Of a stretch of DNA of 64,000 nt, positions 1 through 8,649 are shown one piece after another; the first letter of the stretch is position 1, and every line of letters starts with the position of its first letter. The notes beneath the pieces are model-generated. The model was not told the DNA's origin. It worked only from the letters and a program-made list of their open reading frames with translations, and made no database searches. Both the position numbers and the translations under genes were made by a program. Source of the stretch: Spirochaetales bacterium (GTDB taxonomy: Bacteria; Spirochaetota; Spirochaetia; Treponematales; Treponemataceae); NCBI GenBank assembly GCA_003246335.1, contig QKAR01000145.1, positions 19,396 to 83,395 on the forward strand, written 5' to 3'.

Positions 1-1862
1 GCGGGCTCTTGGGCGAGAAAGCCTTGCTCGAAATGGCTGGGGTAAAACATGGGGCATATGACGTCGACGTACCGGGATAGCAGCTCGACGTCCTGACCCG
101 TTCGGGCGCCGGTTCGATACCAGCCGTTGGCCCCGTAAATGTCGATCGAGATCGGAGCGTGGATTTCCTCCCGCGCGTACGCGAGGAACGACATGAGCGC
201 GCTTTCCTTGTCCATTCCGGCGTCCCTCCAGCGGTACGAGGCGTCGCCGAGGTTCGCCCCGTCGGTGGGGAATCGAATATAGTCAAACTGGATTTCGTCG
301 AAACCGCGAGCGATGAGCTCTTTCGCGATCGCGACGTTATATTCCCATACTTCCTCGCTGTACGGGTCAACCCACGCCTCGTCGTAATATTTTCTGTTCG
401 TCGTGTTCGCCGTTTCCGGGGCGCCCGACGCGCTCGGCTGCGGCGCGGTCGCCTCGCCGGAAGTCATCGTTTTCTGGGCGACTATCTCGTATCCCTTCCA
501 GGGCGCTTGGGCGGCGGCATCCCACACCGCGTAGCGGTCTCCTCCCCACGCGGCGAGCGAGCGATCCTTAAAGACGACGATTCGCGCGACGAGGTAAACG
601 CCGTTTTGCTTCGCCTTCGCGACGAACGGCTCGACCTGGATGCCTTTGCCCAGCCGCCCTTTTTTGAGCACGAGCGGGTCCTTCGCGTCGTAACGGAGTA
701 TGCCGTAATCGTCCTTCATGTCTATGACGAGGGAATTGAGCCCGTTTTTTCTGATGGTCGCCAAGTGGCCGTCGAAGCCCGCTTCCGTAACGGCTTGATG
801 GACGGGAACGTAGATTCCCTGACGCTGATTCGCGAGGGATGTATATGCGCCGGTTCTCCTGCCCGGGGTCAGGAGCCACAGTTCCGAAAGAGACAGCGCG
901 CCGCGACCGCCTGATCTAAACGGGGGAATCCACGCCGAGAGCGCGCCGCCGGGAACTTCGGCGAGCGGCGCGTTCCATGCGTTGACCTCCGTCGAGGCCC
1001 CGCCCGGGGCCATGAGGGCTGGTCCCGTCGACGAGGCGAATAGCTCTCGGATGCGGCCCGGTCCCGAGAAAAGGACGCGGCTTCCCGTGGCCGCGAGGCC
1101 CTCGACGGAGTCGAGATGGTCGGCTCCCGCCCAAATGGGAATGAATTTTTTCGCGGACCAGTCGAGGCGGTATATGCGCGGCATGAACGTTTGCGCGGCG
1201 TAGACGGCAATCGAGCCGCCCTCGCTCGCGACCGCGATGTCCGATACCTCGTCGGGCCACTTTATCGTCGGCACTTTTTCGAGTCCGTCGTTTAAGTCAA
1301 TCCACGCGCCCGAAACGTCCGGCTGTTTGTAGGAAACGCCGTAAATAGGATGCGACATGAGCACGGTGAGCCGTGGCGTCCCGGTCGCGTCGGGGAGGTC
1401 GAGGACGGCGACCGCCTTCGCTCCAGTCGTTGAGGCGTTGAGCCCAAGGCTTTTCCAGGATTTGCCCCCGTCCCGGGTGAGGTATATCGCATCTTTCGTG
1501 GCGGTGACGAGGATGAGCGGATTCTTCGGGTGGACCTCAAGGTCTTTGAGGTCCTGAGCCTCGCGGCTGAAGGTTTTCTGGCCGTTGTCGTAGGATTTAA
1601 TCACCTTCACCGGCAAGCCGTCGTTTTTTGGCTCAAACGAGGAAAGATCATCGCTCGACCAGATGCCGCCATCGGAAAGGAAAAACCAGGTTTTATCGGC
1701 CTTCACGATTTTTCGCACGTTCGGCTGATTCCATAGTTGGACGGGTTTTTGACCGTCGATATCGTAGAGCCCGGTCGAGGATCCCGCGAGAAAAGTCTCA
1801 CGGGCAAAAACCGTCGCGGTGCAAAGAAGACACGCCATAAGCGCGTGAATTGTTAATTTCAT
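1..1862 (-). CDS. secreted DUF4015 (GH13-like) putative glycoside hydrolase, partial at 3' end
   Basis: This minus-strand frame is open from an ATG at 1862 to the window edge (620 codons seen) and is absent from the ORF track because it runs off the end. It starts with a signal peptide (MKLTIHALMACLLC...VFA). Residues about 25-270 look like a BNR-type propeller, with a repeat such as YLTRDGGKSW. From about residue 330 the protein matches DUF4015 (putative glycosyl hydrolase, TIM-barrel fold): AWGGDRYAVWD, WVDPYSEEVWEYN, FDEIQFDYIRFPTDG and ISIDIYGANGWY are visible. The conserved acidic pair in DEIQFDYIRFP is typical of the family. The protein is probably exported and acts on a surface or environmental polysaccharide; the substrate is unknown. 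It is divergent from the phosphofructokinase gene. The domain call is firm; the propeller half is less certain. Confidence 0.85.
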   Translation of the reverse strand, partial: MKLTIHALMACLLCTATVFARETFLAGSSTGLYDIDGQKPVQLWNQPNVRKIVKADKTWFFLSDGGIWSSDDLSSFEPKNDGLPVKVIKSYDNGQKTFSREAQDLKDLEVHPKNPLILVTATKDAIYLTRDGGKSWKSLGLNASTTGAKAVAVLDLPDATGTPRLTVLMSHPIYGVSYKQPDVSGAWIDLNDGLEKVPTIKWPDEVSDIAVASEGGSIAVYAAQTFMPRIYRLDWSAKKFIPIWAGADHLDSVEGLAATGSRVLFSGPGRIRELFASSTGPALMAPGGASTEVNAWNAPLAEVPGGALSAWIPPFRSGGRGALSLSELWLLTPGRRTGAYTSLANQRQGIYVPVHQAVTEAGFDGHLATIRKNGLNSLVIDMKDDYGILRYDAKDPLVLKKGRLGKGIQVEPFVAKAKQNGVYLVARIVVFKDRSLAAWGGDRYAVWDAAAQAPWKGYEIVAQKTMTSGEATAPQPSASGAPETANTTNRKYYDEAWVDPYSEEVWEYNVAIAKELIARGFDEIQFDYIRFPTDGANLGDASYRWRDAGMDKESALMSFLAYAREEIHAPISIDIYGANGWYRTGARTGQDVELLSRYVDVICPMFYPSHFEQGFLAQEP

Positions 1863-1944
1863 ATCTATTAAGACAATACCAGAAATGTCAGTATTGAAAA
1901 AGCGGGCGATGCAGAGTAATGTTGAGATTAACGGGAGACTAGCC

Positions 1945-3030
1945 ATGAGTAAATCGGTGACCAGAACGTTCGGGATTCTGACGTCCGGCGGAGACGCGCC
2001 GGGATTAAACGCCGCGATTCGGGGCGTATGCAGGACGGCGATGGACGTGTACGGCATGCGCGTCATCGGTTTTGAGCATGGCTATCGCGGGCTGATGGAA
2101 AACCGCTCGCGCGTGCTGCAGCCGGGAGAGCTTTCCGGCATTCTCGCCCGCGGCGGCACGATTTTGGGAACGTCCCGCGAAAAACCCTTTAAGGACAAAA
2201 ATTGGATCACGGACGCCGGCCCGAGCGCGGTCTCCGCGATTAAGGACGCGTATAAGGCGAACGGCCTCGATTGTCTCGTCGTCCTCGGCGGGAACGGCAC
2301 GAACACGACCGGGGCCCTGCTCGCGCGCGAGGGCTTAAACGTCATCGGCTTGCCGAAAACGATCGACAACGACATCGTCGAGACCGACATCACGTTCGGC
2401 TTCCATACTGCCCTGACCGTCGCGACCGACGCGATCGATCGACTGCATTCCACCGCCTCAAGCCATAATCGCGTGATGGTCATCGAGGTGATGGGTCATA
2501 AGGCCGGCTGGCTCAGCCTATATTCCGGCGTCGCCGGCGGCGGTGACGTCGTCCTTATCCCCGAGATTCCGTACGACATCAATTGCATCGCGCGGCATTT
2601 GGAGGAGCGGGCACTTAACGGCAAGACGTTCTCGATCGTGGTCGTCGCCGAAGGCGCTCTTTCCGTCGAGGAGTCGCTTCTCGACAAAAAAACGTTCAAG
2701 AAGCAGCGCGAGGCCATGTCGTCTTCCATCGGGTATCGCGTCGCGCGCGAGATCGAGGAAGAAACCGGCATTGAAAGCCGCGTGACCGTCCTCGGCTACC
2801 TGCAGCGCGGCGGCACTCCCGTCGCCTTCGATCGCGTGCTTGCCTCTCAATTCGGGACGGCCGCGGCCAACATGCTCGCCCTCGGGGACTATGGCAAGAT
2901 GGTCGCCCTCCAGGATAACGCGCTCGTGGGCGTGTCGCTCGAGAAAATCGCCAATAAGATTAAAACCGTTCCGATCGAGCATCGGATGATCGAGACCGCG
3001 CGCGACGTGGGAACCTGTCTCGGGGATTGA
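1945..3030 (+). CDS. pfkA: 6-phosphofructokinase, group III-like (ATP-type Gly, PPi-type Lys)
   Basis: Phosphorylates fructose 6-phosphate to the 1,6-bisphosphate in glycolysis. The start was moved 20 codons in from the track ORF to the ATG at 1945, which has GGGAG eight bases upstream and leaves TRTFGILTSGGDAPGLNAAIR at the N-terminus. The 361-residue protein carries the family signatures GGDAPGLNAAIR, PKTIDND, GFHTAL and YLQRGGTPVAFDR. The donor-site loop reads GGNGT. The Gly at the E. coli Gly104 position predicts ATP use, but the Lys in PKTIDND is the residue seen in PPi enzymes. This mixed pattern is known for group III PFKs. The Asn replacing the usual Asp in GGDGS is unusual, because that Asp helps hold Mg-ATP. 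The donor should therefore be treated as undetermined. Confidence 0.93.
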   Translation: MSKSVTRTFGILTSGGDAPGLNAAIRGVCRTAMDVYGMRVIGFEHGYRGLMENRSRVLQPGELSGILARGGTILGTSREKPFKDKNWITDAGPSAVSAIKDAYKANGLDCLVVLGGNGTNTTGALLAREGLNVIGLPKTIDNDIVETDITFGFHTALTVATDAIDRLHSTASSHNRVMVIEVMGHKAGWLSLYSGVAGGGDVVLIPEIPYDINCIARHLEERALNGKTFSIVVVAEGALSVEESLLDKKTFKKQREAMSSSIGYRVAREIEEETGIESRVTVLGYLQRGGTPVAFDRVLASQFGTAAANMLALGDYGKMVALQDNALVGVSLEKIANKIKTVPIEHRMIETARDVGTCLGD

Positions 3031-3056
3031 TTGCTCCGACGCGTCGGTCCGGCCGG

Positions 3057-5120
3057 TTAGACGGGAAGGGGAATCGGCTTAGAGATGCCGTATCCTTGCG
3101 CGTAGTCGACGCCGATTTCCCGGAGTTTCTGTATGATCGTCTCGTTTTCGGCGAACTCGCCGATCGTGCTTAAGCCAAGCACGCGGCACATGCTCGATAT
3201 GGCGAGCACCATCGTGTAATCGACGGCGTCGCGGTCCATGTTCCGGATGAAGCTTCCGTCGATTTTTAAGTAATCCACCGGCAGGTTTTTCAGGTAGTTG
3301 AACGATGAGAAGCCCGAGCCGAAATCGTCGAGGGCGAAAGTGAAGCCGCGCTCCTTGAGCACGTAGATAAAGCGCGACGCCGAGGTGAGGTTGAGTATGG
3401 CGCTCGTTTCCGTCACCTCGATGCAGAACTTCGACGTCGGTATCTCGAATTCGTCTGCCGCGTCGAGTATGTAGCCGATGATGCTTTCGTCCGCGAGGGA
3501 CGCCCCAGAAAGGTTTACGCAGAAAATGGAATCCGCGAGCGGATCGCCTGCCGCCTTCAGTTTCTTGTAGGCCTGAAAGCTGTTGCGGATGACCCAGCGG
3601 TCGATCGACGGCATCAGGTTGTATCGCTCGGCGATGGGGATGAACTCCCCGGGCTGTATGATGTTCCCGTTGCCCTCGACCATGCGGATCAGTATTTCGA
3701 GCTTCGTGTTTTTATTCGTCGGCCGCAGGGGCTTAATCGGCTGGTAATACAGGCGGAAATAGCCTTTCGTGAGCGCCTCGTGGATTTTTGAGATGCATTC
3801 GCTGATCGATATGCTCTCGAAGCCTCCCGATTTTTCGCGCGTGTATACCGAATACTTATTTCCCCCGGTTTCCTGGGCGACCGCGATCGTTTGGGTTCCC
3901 GCGATCATGACGTCGTGCTCGTTCTTGAACGATTGCTCAAGCACCACGATCGCGACGCTCGCGGAAATGGGGAAGGTTTTGCCGTTCCAATGGAAGGGCT
4001 CAGCGCGTATTTCCTCGATTAATTCCTTCGCGAGGGCGATCTCCTCGGTCATCGGGGAATCCGCTCCGTCCCCGACCCGGACGAACACGAAGTCGTCGCC
4101 GCCCGAGCGCGCGGCGTAGTCGCCTTGCCGGAGCTTGGCCCGGATGCGCGTGGCCGTCTCCTTGAGGAGCTGGTCGCCTGCCTGCGTGCCGCACGCGTCG
4201 TTGATGACGCTGAAGTGATCGATGTCCACGAAAATCGCGGTGGCTGAACCCGGCTGCTGCGACAGTTTCGCGAGCGTCGAGTTGATGCGCAAGGCGAGTT
4301 CGTTGCGGTTGAGTAAGCCGGTCAGCGCGTCGTGGCTCGTTTGGTATTTGAGGGTGTCGGTCATCTCGTGCAGTCGCGAGATGTCCTTGAACGAGATAAT
4401 GGTGTTTTTCTCGCCTTCCTTGTTGGAAATTTCCCGGTTAACGGTCATCTCCACGATGAAGGAATGTTGCCGCCAGTTCGAGAGTCGAAGATTCCGGGCC
4501 TTGAGCACCTTCATGTTGCTGCCCAGGAAAGGCATTTGGAAGGGGTCTCCCGAGTCCATGTTCGAGAGGGTGAATAGCTCCGCCGTCTTTTTCGCGCGGG
4601 CGGCCTCGTCGGAAATTTCGAGAATCTGCTCCGCCTCGGGATTCAAGAAAATAATCTCGCTGTCGTTTCCGACGACGAGGATGGCGTCGGTCGTCGAGTT
4701 GAGAATGGCCGAGAAAAGCTGTTCCTTTTCCTTTATTTTGCTGTCGGCGACGCTTTTGAACAGCGCCATCTCGAGCGTCGTCGCGAGGTCGCGCTCCTTA
4801 AAGGGTTTCAGGATGTATCCCAGCGGGTTCGCGGCCTTAGCGCGTTCTATCGTTTTTTTATCGGTGTAGGCGGTGAGGAAAATGACGGGGATGTCGAGCT
4901 CTTCGCGAATGCGCACGGCGACGTCGATTCCGTCGATCATGCCCTGGAGAACGATGTCCATGAGGACGAGATGGGGTCTTTGCTCGCGGATTCCCTGCAG
5001 GGCGAGTTCCCCTGACGCGGCGCTTCCGCAAACGACGTAGCCTAATCGCTCAAGCCTGCGTTGCAGGTCTATGGCGATGATTCGCTCGTCTTCTACGATG
5101 TAGATTCGCTCATTACTCAT
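3057..5120 (-). CDS. response regulator with PAS, GGDEF and EAL domains (c-di-GMP turnover)
   Basis: 687 residues, cytoplasmic, no membrane segment. Domains in order: REC about 1-122 (VEDER, phosphoacceptor in LVLMDIVL, FLTAYT, KPF), PAS about 135-250 (AILNSTTDAILVVGNDSEI), GGDEF about 260-425 and EAL about 435-687. The cyclase motif is SGGDDF instead of GG(D/E)EF, so cyclase activity may be weak or lost. The EAL part looks complete: EILIR for ExLxR, NLSG, EVTET, DDFGSG, LKIDG and AQGYG. The likely net activity is c-di-GMP phosphodiesterase gated by phosphorylation through an unlinked kinase. It overlaps the upstream aroK end by 8 bp, so the two are co-transcribed. Start at the ATG encoding MSNERIYIVEDE. 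Confidence 0.9.
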   Translation of the reverse strand: MSNERIYIVEDERIIAIDLQRRLERLGYVVCGSAASGELALQGIREQRPHLVLMDIVLQGMIDGIDVAVRIREELDIPVIFLTAYTDKKTIERAKAANPLGYILKPFKERDLATTLEMALFKSVADSKIKEKEQLFSAILNSTTDAILVVGNDSEIIFLNPEAEQILEISDEAARAKKTAELFTLSNMDSGDPFQMPFLGSNMKVLKARNLRLSNWRQHSFIVEMTVNREISNKEGEKNTIISFKDISRLHEMTDTLKYQTSHDALTGLLNRNELALRINSTLAKLSQQPGSATAIFVDIDHFSVINDACGTQAGDQLLKETATRIRAKLRQGDYAARSGGDDFVFVRVGDGADSPMTEEIALAKELIEEIRAEPFHWNGKTFPISASVAIVVLEQSFKNEHDVMIAGTQTIAVAQETGGNKYSVYTREKSGGFESISISECISKIHEALTKGYFRLYYQPIKPLRPTNKNTKLEILIRMVEGNGNIIQPGEFIPIAERYNLMPSIDRWVIRNSFQAYKKLKAAGDPLADSIFCVNLSGASLADESIIGYILDAADEFEIPTSKFCIEVTETSAILNLTSASRFIYVLKERGFTFALDDFGSGFSSFNYLKNLPVDYLKIDGSFIRNMDRDAVDYTMVLAISSMCRVLGLSTIGEFAENETIIQKLREIGVDYAQGYGISKPIPLPV

Positions 5121-5646
5121 GCTCGATATAGTCCATTATATCTTGTACGATTTCCTCAGGCATCCGTGCCAAGGTTTGTATCCGAACGTTCGCCATTGTA
5201 GCATATTTCGTCGATCTGCGGGAAAAAACTTCTTCGAACCGGGATTTGGGGTTTTCGCCTTGGAGAAATTTGGGAAAACGACCGTCTTTTTCGGCGCTTT
5301 CTAAAATACGCGCGTATAAAATGTCGATCGGGACGTCGAGGTAGATGATCGTCCCCTTTTTTTTGAGAATTTCGATAGCTTGGGGGTTATCGGCGAGACC
5401 GCCCCCCGTGGCGATTACGGAAGGATCGGTAGCCACGAGTCGCTCGCACGCCTCGATTTCCCTCTTCGCGAGAAGCTCGGCTCCTCCCTCGTCGTAGAGT
5501 TGTCGGGCGGATTTTCCGCAGTCGCGCTCAATGATCGCGTCGGTATCGAAGAAAACCCTTTCGAGTCGCTGCGCGAGGAGGGATCCGACGGTGCTTTTCC
5601 CCGCGTGTTTCATGCCGACGATTACGATGTGTTGTTGCTGTCCCAC
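5113..5646 (-). CDS. aroK: shikimate kinase
   Basis: Phosphorylates shikimate at the 3-OH with ATP in chorismate and aromatic amino acid synthesis. The frame shows the P-loop GMKHAGKSTVG, FDTDAIIE, ATGGGL (shikimate-binding Gly-rich loop) and a lid region with an Arg-rich stretch (SRRSTKYA). The track begins at a TTG upstream. I prefer the GTG at 5646 (VGQQQHIVIVGMKHAG), because the extra eight residues precede the first beta strand and are not family-like. The predicted protein is 177 residues, normal for AroK. It lies first in a two-gene unit with the REC-GGDEF-EAL gene, an association with no obvious functional meaning. Confidence 0.9.
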   Translation of the reverse strand: MGQQQHIVIVGMKHAGKSTVGSLLAQRLERVFFDTDAIIERDCGKSARQLYDEGGAELLAKREIEACERLVATDPSVIATGGGLADNPQAIEILKKKGTIIYLDVPIDILYARILESAEKDGRFPKFLQGENPKSRFEEVFSRRSTKYATMANVRIQTLARMPEEIVQDIMDYIEHE

Positions 5647-5706
5647 GGCGCCACTATACCTGAAAAACAACTTGTATTAAAGGGAAACCACCGCTATTCT
5701 AATTGC

Positions 5707-6384
5707 ATGACCATCGTCCTTGTCGTGCTCTTTTCGCTTTTGCCCCTATCCCTTTGCTTCGTCGCCCTCGCCCGCGCGCGGGTCGGTTCGCGCCGTCGAA
5801 TGCTTTTGGCCACGGTATTCGGCCTTGCCGCGCTCGCCGTCGCGTCCGTGGCGCAGGTGCTGCTTGACCCGGTCACGAAAACGATAACCGGCTTTCCCGG
5901 TATCCTTTTTTCGTCTTTCGTCGAGGCCGCGGCGATAGAGGAGCTTTCTAAACTGATTTTCGTTCTCCTCTTGTGCTCCATCCGGCCGTCCGACGGCCGT
6001 ACGCTGACGGCCCGCGAAATACTTTCCGGCGCGTTGCTGCTTGGTCTTTCTTTTTCCGGGTTCGAGACGCTTTCGTACGCCCTACGGAATCCTTCCGTCT
6101 TATGGCTTCGCGCGATAACCGCCCTTCCAGTGCATGTGTCGGTTTCGTTGATGGCCGGCGCCCTCGCCGCGTCTTTCATGGTCGGCTCTCCCGAGGTTAC
6201 CGGGTCAGGCGCCCTTCCCGCGCGCCGGGGACCGGCCCGCGCGTTCGCCGTAGCCGTCGCCTTGCATGGCGCCTATGACGCGGGCCTTTCCCTTTCCGGG
6301 GCATTTATCTCGCTATCGGCCGTCGCCATTTGCGTTCTCGCCGTAATGGCCCTGGGAGCCTGGAAAAAACCCGGTAACGAATGA
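5707..6384 (+). CDS. PrsW-family intramembrane protease (first of two)
   Basis: A 225-residue polytopic membrane protein. The track ORF begins 109 codons earlier, over antisense aroK; the ATG at 5707 (MTIVLVVLFSLLPLSL) starts directly with a membrane helix. Family motifs of PrsW/CPBP-like glutamic intramembrane proteases are present: AIEELSK (EExxK), SGFETLSYA (FxxxE), PVHVSVSLMAG and VALHGAYD, each in or next to a hydrophobic helix. In Bacillus, PrsW performs site-1 cleavage of an anti-sigma factor. No anti-sigma partner is adjacent here, so the substrate is unknown. The stop overlaps the next start by ATGA (6381-6384), which argues for translational coupling to the ASKHA protein. Confidence 0.8.
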   Translation: MTIVLVVLFSLLPLSLCFVALARARVGSRRRMLLATVFGLAALAVASVAQVLLDPVTKTITGFPGILFSSFVEAAAIEELSKLIFVLLLCSIRPSDGRTLTAREILSGALLLGLSFSGFETLSYALRNPSVLWLRAITALPVHVSVSLMAGALAASFMVGSPEVTGSGALPARRGPARAFAVAVALHGAYDAGLSLSGAFISLSAVAICVLAVMALGAWKKPGNE

Positions 6385-7652
6385 TCGTTGATTATCGCAT
6401 TCTTTCCCTCTATGACGTCCCGGAGTTTCCCTTTCCCTCGAATTCCTGGGGGCTCGCCGTCGATATCGGCACGACGACCATCGTGCTTGCCCTGGTTGGG
6501 CCGGCGGGAGTCGGCGCGGTCGATTCGTTTTTGAACCCGCAGCGACTCTACGGAAAGGACGTGCTTTCGCGCGTTCGCGCCGCGACGATGGGTAAGGCGG
6601 ATCGGCTGCGCGAGCTTACGGTGAGCGCGCTTAGCGCGGGCATTAACCGGCTTATCGCGAGCGCTTCGGTCGATCCCTCCAAAATTTCGCGCGTGTCGAT
6701 CGCGGCGAATACCGTGATGTGCCATTTGCTGTTGGGCTTGCCCGTCGCGGGCCTCGGCGTCGCACCCTTTACGCCCGACCGCGTCGTTTTCGACCCGATT
6801 ACCTTAGCCGATTTGCTTCGCGGCTCGTCCGAGGCCATTCCGTCCTGGGCCGAGCGAGCTATCGTTCGCGTCGCGCCTGCCGTCGGCGCTTTCGTCGGCG
6901 GTGACGTGCTCGCGGGACTCGCCGCGTGCGAAATCGACGCCTTGGGCGAACCCATTTTGTTCGTCGATCTCGGCACGAACGCCGAGATGATCCTTTCCGT
7001 TTCTGGCTCTTTCAAATGCGCTTCGGCCGCAGCAGGACCAGCGTTCGAGGGAGGTTCCGTCTCTTGCGGCACGGGAAGCGTGCCGGGCGCCGTTTCTTCC
7101 GTGCGCCTCGAGGGTTCCCGTTTTTCCTACGATACGATCGGTAACGTGCGCCCTCCGGTGGGGATATGCGGTTCGGGTTTGCTGAGTTTTCTTTCGGCCT
7201 CGCTTGAGGCGGGCCTCGTCGGCCGAGACGGCTCGCTCGCGCCCGTGTGCGCGCAAAGCGGCGTGGTTTTGGACCCGAGCGCGGATATCCGGCTAACGGC
7301 CGAGGACGTGCGCGAGCTCCAGCTCGCGAAGGCGGCGATTCGCGCGGGGCTCGAAACTCTCCTTGAGTCTTCCGGCATTCCCGCGCGAGACGTCGCACGA
7401 ACGTACTTCGCCGGCGGTTTCGGTCGCTGGCTCGACGTGCCGAGCGCCCTTGATATCGGGCTCCTGCCGCCGGGGCTCGGAGACCGGGTCGTTCGCCCCG
7501 GGAACACCGCCCTCGCGGGTGCCGTGCGATGGGTGACGGACGAGTCCTTCGGCGACCGCCTCGTCGCGATAGCCTCTTCGGCCCAGACCGTCCAACTCGC
7601 CGACTCGCCCTCTTTCGCGCGTCGCTTCGTGGACGCCATGGAGTTTTCGTAA
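6381..7652 (+). CDS. ASKHA-domain protein, RACo-like (DUF4445) without the ferredoxin domain
   Basis: The 423-residue protein matches the C-terminal ATPase part of reductive activators of corrinoid proteins: AVDIGTTTIVLAL (phosphate-1), a GKDVLSRV segment, AANTVMCHLLLG, FVDLGTNAEM, GICGSGLLS and a C-terminal FAGGFG. In the known activators an N-terminal 2Fe-2S ferredoxin domain of about 90 residues supplies the electron. Here only about 20 residues precede the ASKHA core and there is no cysteine cluster. The protein may use a separate electron carrier or have another role. No methyltransferase or corrinoid protein is encoded in the window. It overlaps PrsW by 4 bp and is 4 bp from the next gene. 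The family call is confident; the function is not. Confidence 0.75.
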   Translation: MIVDYRILSLYDVPEFPFPSNSWGLAVDIGTTTIVLALVGPAGVGAVDSFLNPQRLYGKDVLSRVRAATMGKADRLRELTVSALSAGINRLIASASVDPSKISRVSIAANTVMCHLLLGLPVAGLGVAPFTPDRVVFDPITLADLLRGSSEAIPSWAERAIVRVAPAVGAFVGGDVLAGLAACEIDALGEPILFVDLGTNAEMILSVSGSFKCASAAAGPAFEGGSVSCGTGSVPGAVSSVRLEGSRFSYDTIGNVRPPVGICGSGLLSFLSASLEAGLVGRDGSLAPVCAQSGVVLDPSADIRLTAEDVRELQLAKAAIRAGLETLLESSGIPARDVARTYFAGGFGRWLDVPSALDIGLLPPGLGDRVVRPGNTALAGAVRWVTDESFGDRLVAIASSAQTVQLADSPSFARRFVDAMEFS

Positions 7653-7656
7653 CGCG

Positions 7657-8649
7657 ATGGCGAATCGACGGTCTACGGCGCTTTTCGTTTCCCTTCTCGC
7701 GGTTTCTGCCCTCCTACTCGGCGCGTCGACGTTTTTCGTGGTTCGCGTGAGCGCGACCGCGTCCGCCGTCGCGCGCGCGCGTTCGGGAGCGCGCTATTCG
7801 TGGCGATTGGCCTTGATCGGGCAGCGCACCGACTCGCCCTTTTGGCGGGAGGTCTACGCGGGCGCCCAGGAAGCGGGCGAGGCGCGCGGCGCTGTCGTTG
7901 AGTTCATCGGCCCCTCGTCGGACGCCGACTCGCGCACTACCGACGAGTACTTGAGCTACGCCGTCGCGACGCGGGCAGACGGCATTCTCGCCTATATCTC
8001 GGACGAGGCCGCGACGGGCTTGGCCCTTGGCCGCGCCCGGGACGGCGGCATTCCGGTCGTGGCGCTCGAGAACGATACCGCGCGCGGGGATCGGCAATCA
8101 TTCGTCGGCGTTTCGGGCTTCGAGCTCGGGAAAAAAATCGGCTCGCTCGTCGATTCGCCTCCCCATCGTCAGGGCGACGTGCTCGTCCTCCTGAACCCGG
8201 GAACGATGAAGTCATCCGAAAACGTCATGATGTCGGGATTGTTCGAGGTCGCGTCTTCCGTCCGGCGCATCAAGGTCGTTTCGTCGAGCCTGACCGGCTC
8301 CTCGGGGGAAAACCCCGACGAAAGGCTTCGCTCACTCGTCCTCAACGATCGGAACCTTTCCACCGTCGTGTGCCTTTCCGTCGAGGACACGATGCGGGCC
8401 GTGCAGGCCATTATAGAGTTAAATCGCGGGGACTCAATATCGGTAATCGCCTTTCGCGAAAGCCCTGACGTCCTCGAGTACGTGCGCAAGGGCCTCGTCT
8501 CGGAAGTCATCGCGATCGACGCGCGGCAAATGGGGCGTAAGGCCGTGGAGTCTATGCTCGAATTCCTCGAGACCGGCAACTCAAACGACTACGTCATCAC
8601 CGACATGCGCGTCGTCACGGCGGAAACGCTCGCGGGAGGCTCGCCGTGA
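7657..8649 (+). CDS. membrane-anchored periplasmic sugar-binding protein, XylFII-like sensor
   Basis: A 330-residue periplasmic-binding-protein type 1 (ribose/xylose-binding) fold behind an uncleaved-looking N-terminal membrane helix (STALFVSLLAVSALLLGASTFFVV). Fold landmarks are YSWRLALIGQRTDSPFW, ADGILAYI, IPVVALEND and a C-terminal VISEVIAIDARQMGRK-like stretch. It lies immediately before a LytS-type kinase (GTGA overlap at 8646-8649) and a YesN-type regulator. This is the order of the XylFII-LytS-YesN systems described in clostridia, where XylFII binds xylose and activates the kinase. I infer the same role here: an extracytoplasmic sugar receptor for the kinase rather than a transport subunit. 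The ligand is not determined by sequence. Confidence 0.78.
   Translation: MANRRSTALFVSLLAVSALLLGASTFFVVRVSATASAVARARSGARYSWRLALIGQRTDSPFWREVYAGAQEAGEARGAVVEFIGPSSDADSRTTDEYLSYAVATRADGILAYISDEAATGLALGRARDGGIPVVALENDTARGDRQSFVGVSGFELGKKIGSLVDSPPHRQGDVLVLLNPGTMKSSENVMMSGLFEVASSVRRIKVVSSSLTGSSGENPDERLRSLVLNDRNLSTVVCLSVEDTMRAVQAIIELNRGDSISVIAFRESPDVLEYVRKGLVSEVIAIDARQMGRKAVESMLEFLETGNSNDYVITDMRVVTAETLAGGSP

Noticed and set aside
159-914. 251-aa plus-strand ORF
   Set aside because: It is antisense to the DUF4015 protein, whose minus-strand frame has clear domain motifs. The Arg-rich composition is typical of a GC-rich shadow.
3036-3047. CCGACGCGTCGG palindrome between pfkA and the GGDEF-EAL gene as bidirectional terminator
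   Set aside because: Symmetric, but no T-run follows on either strand and the stem has no loop; too little to call.
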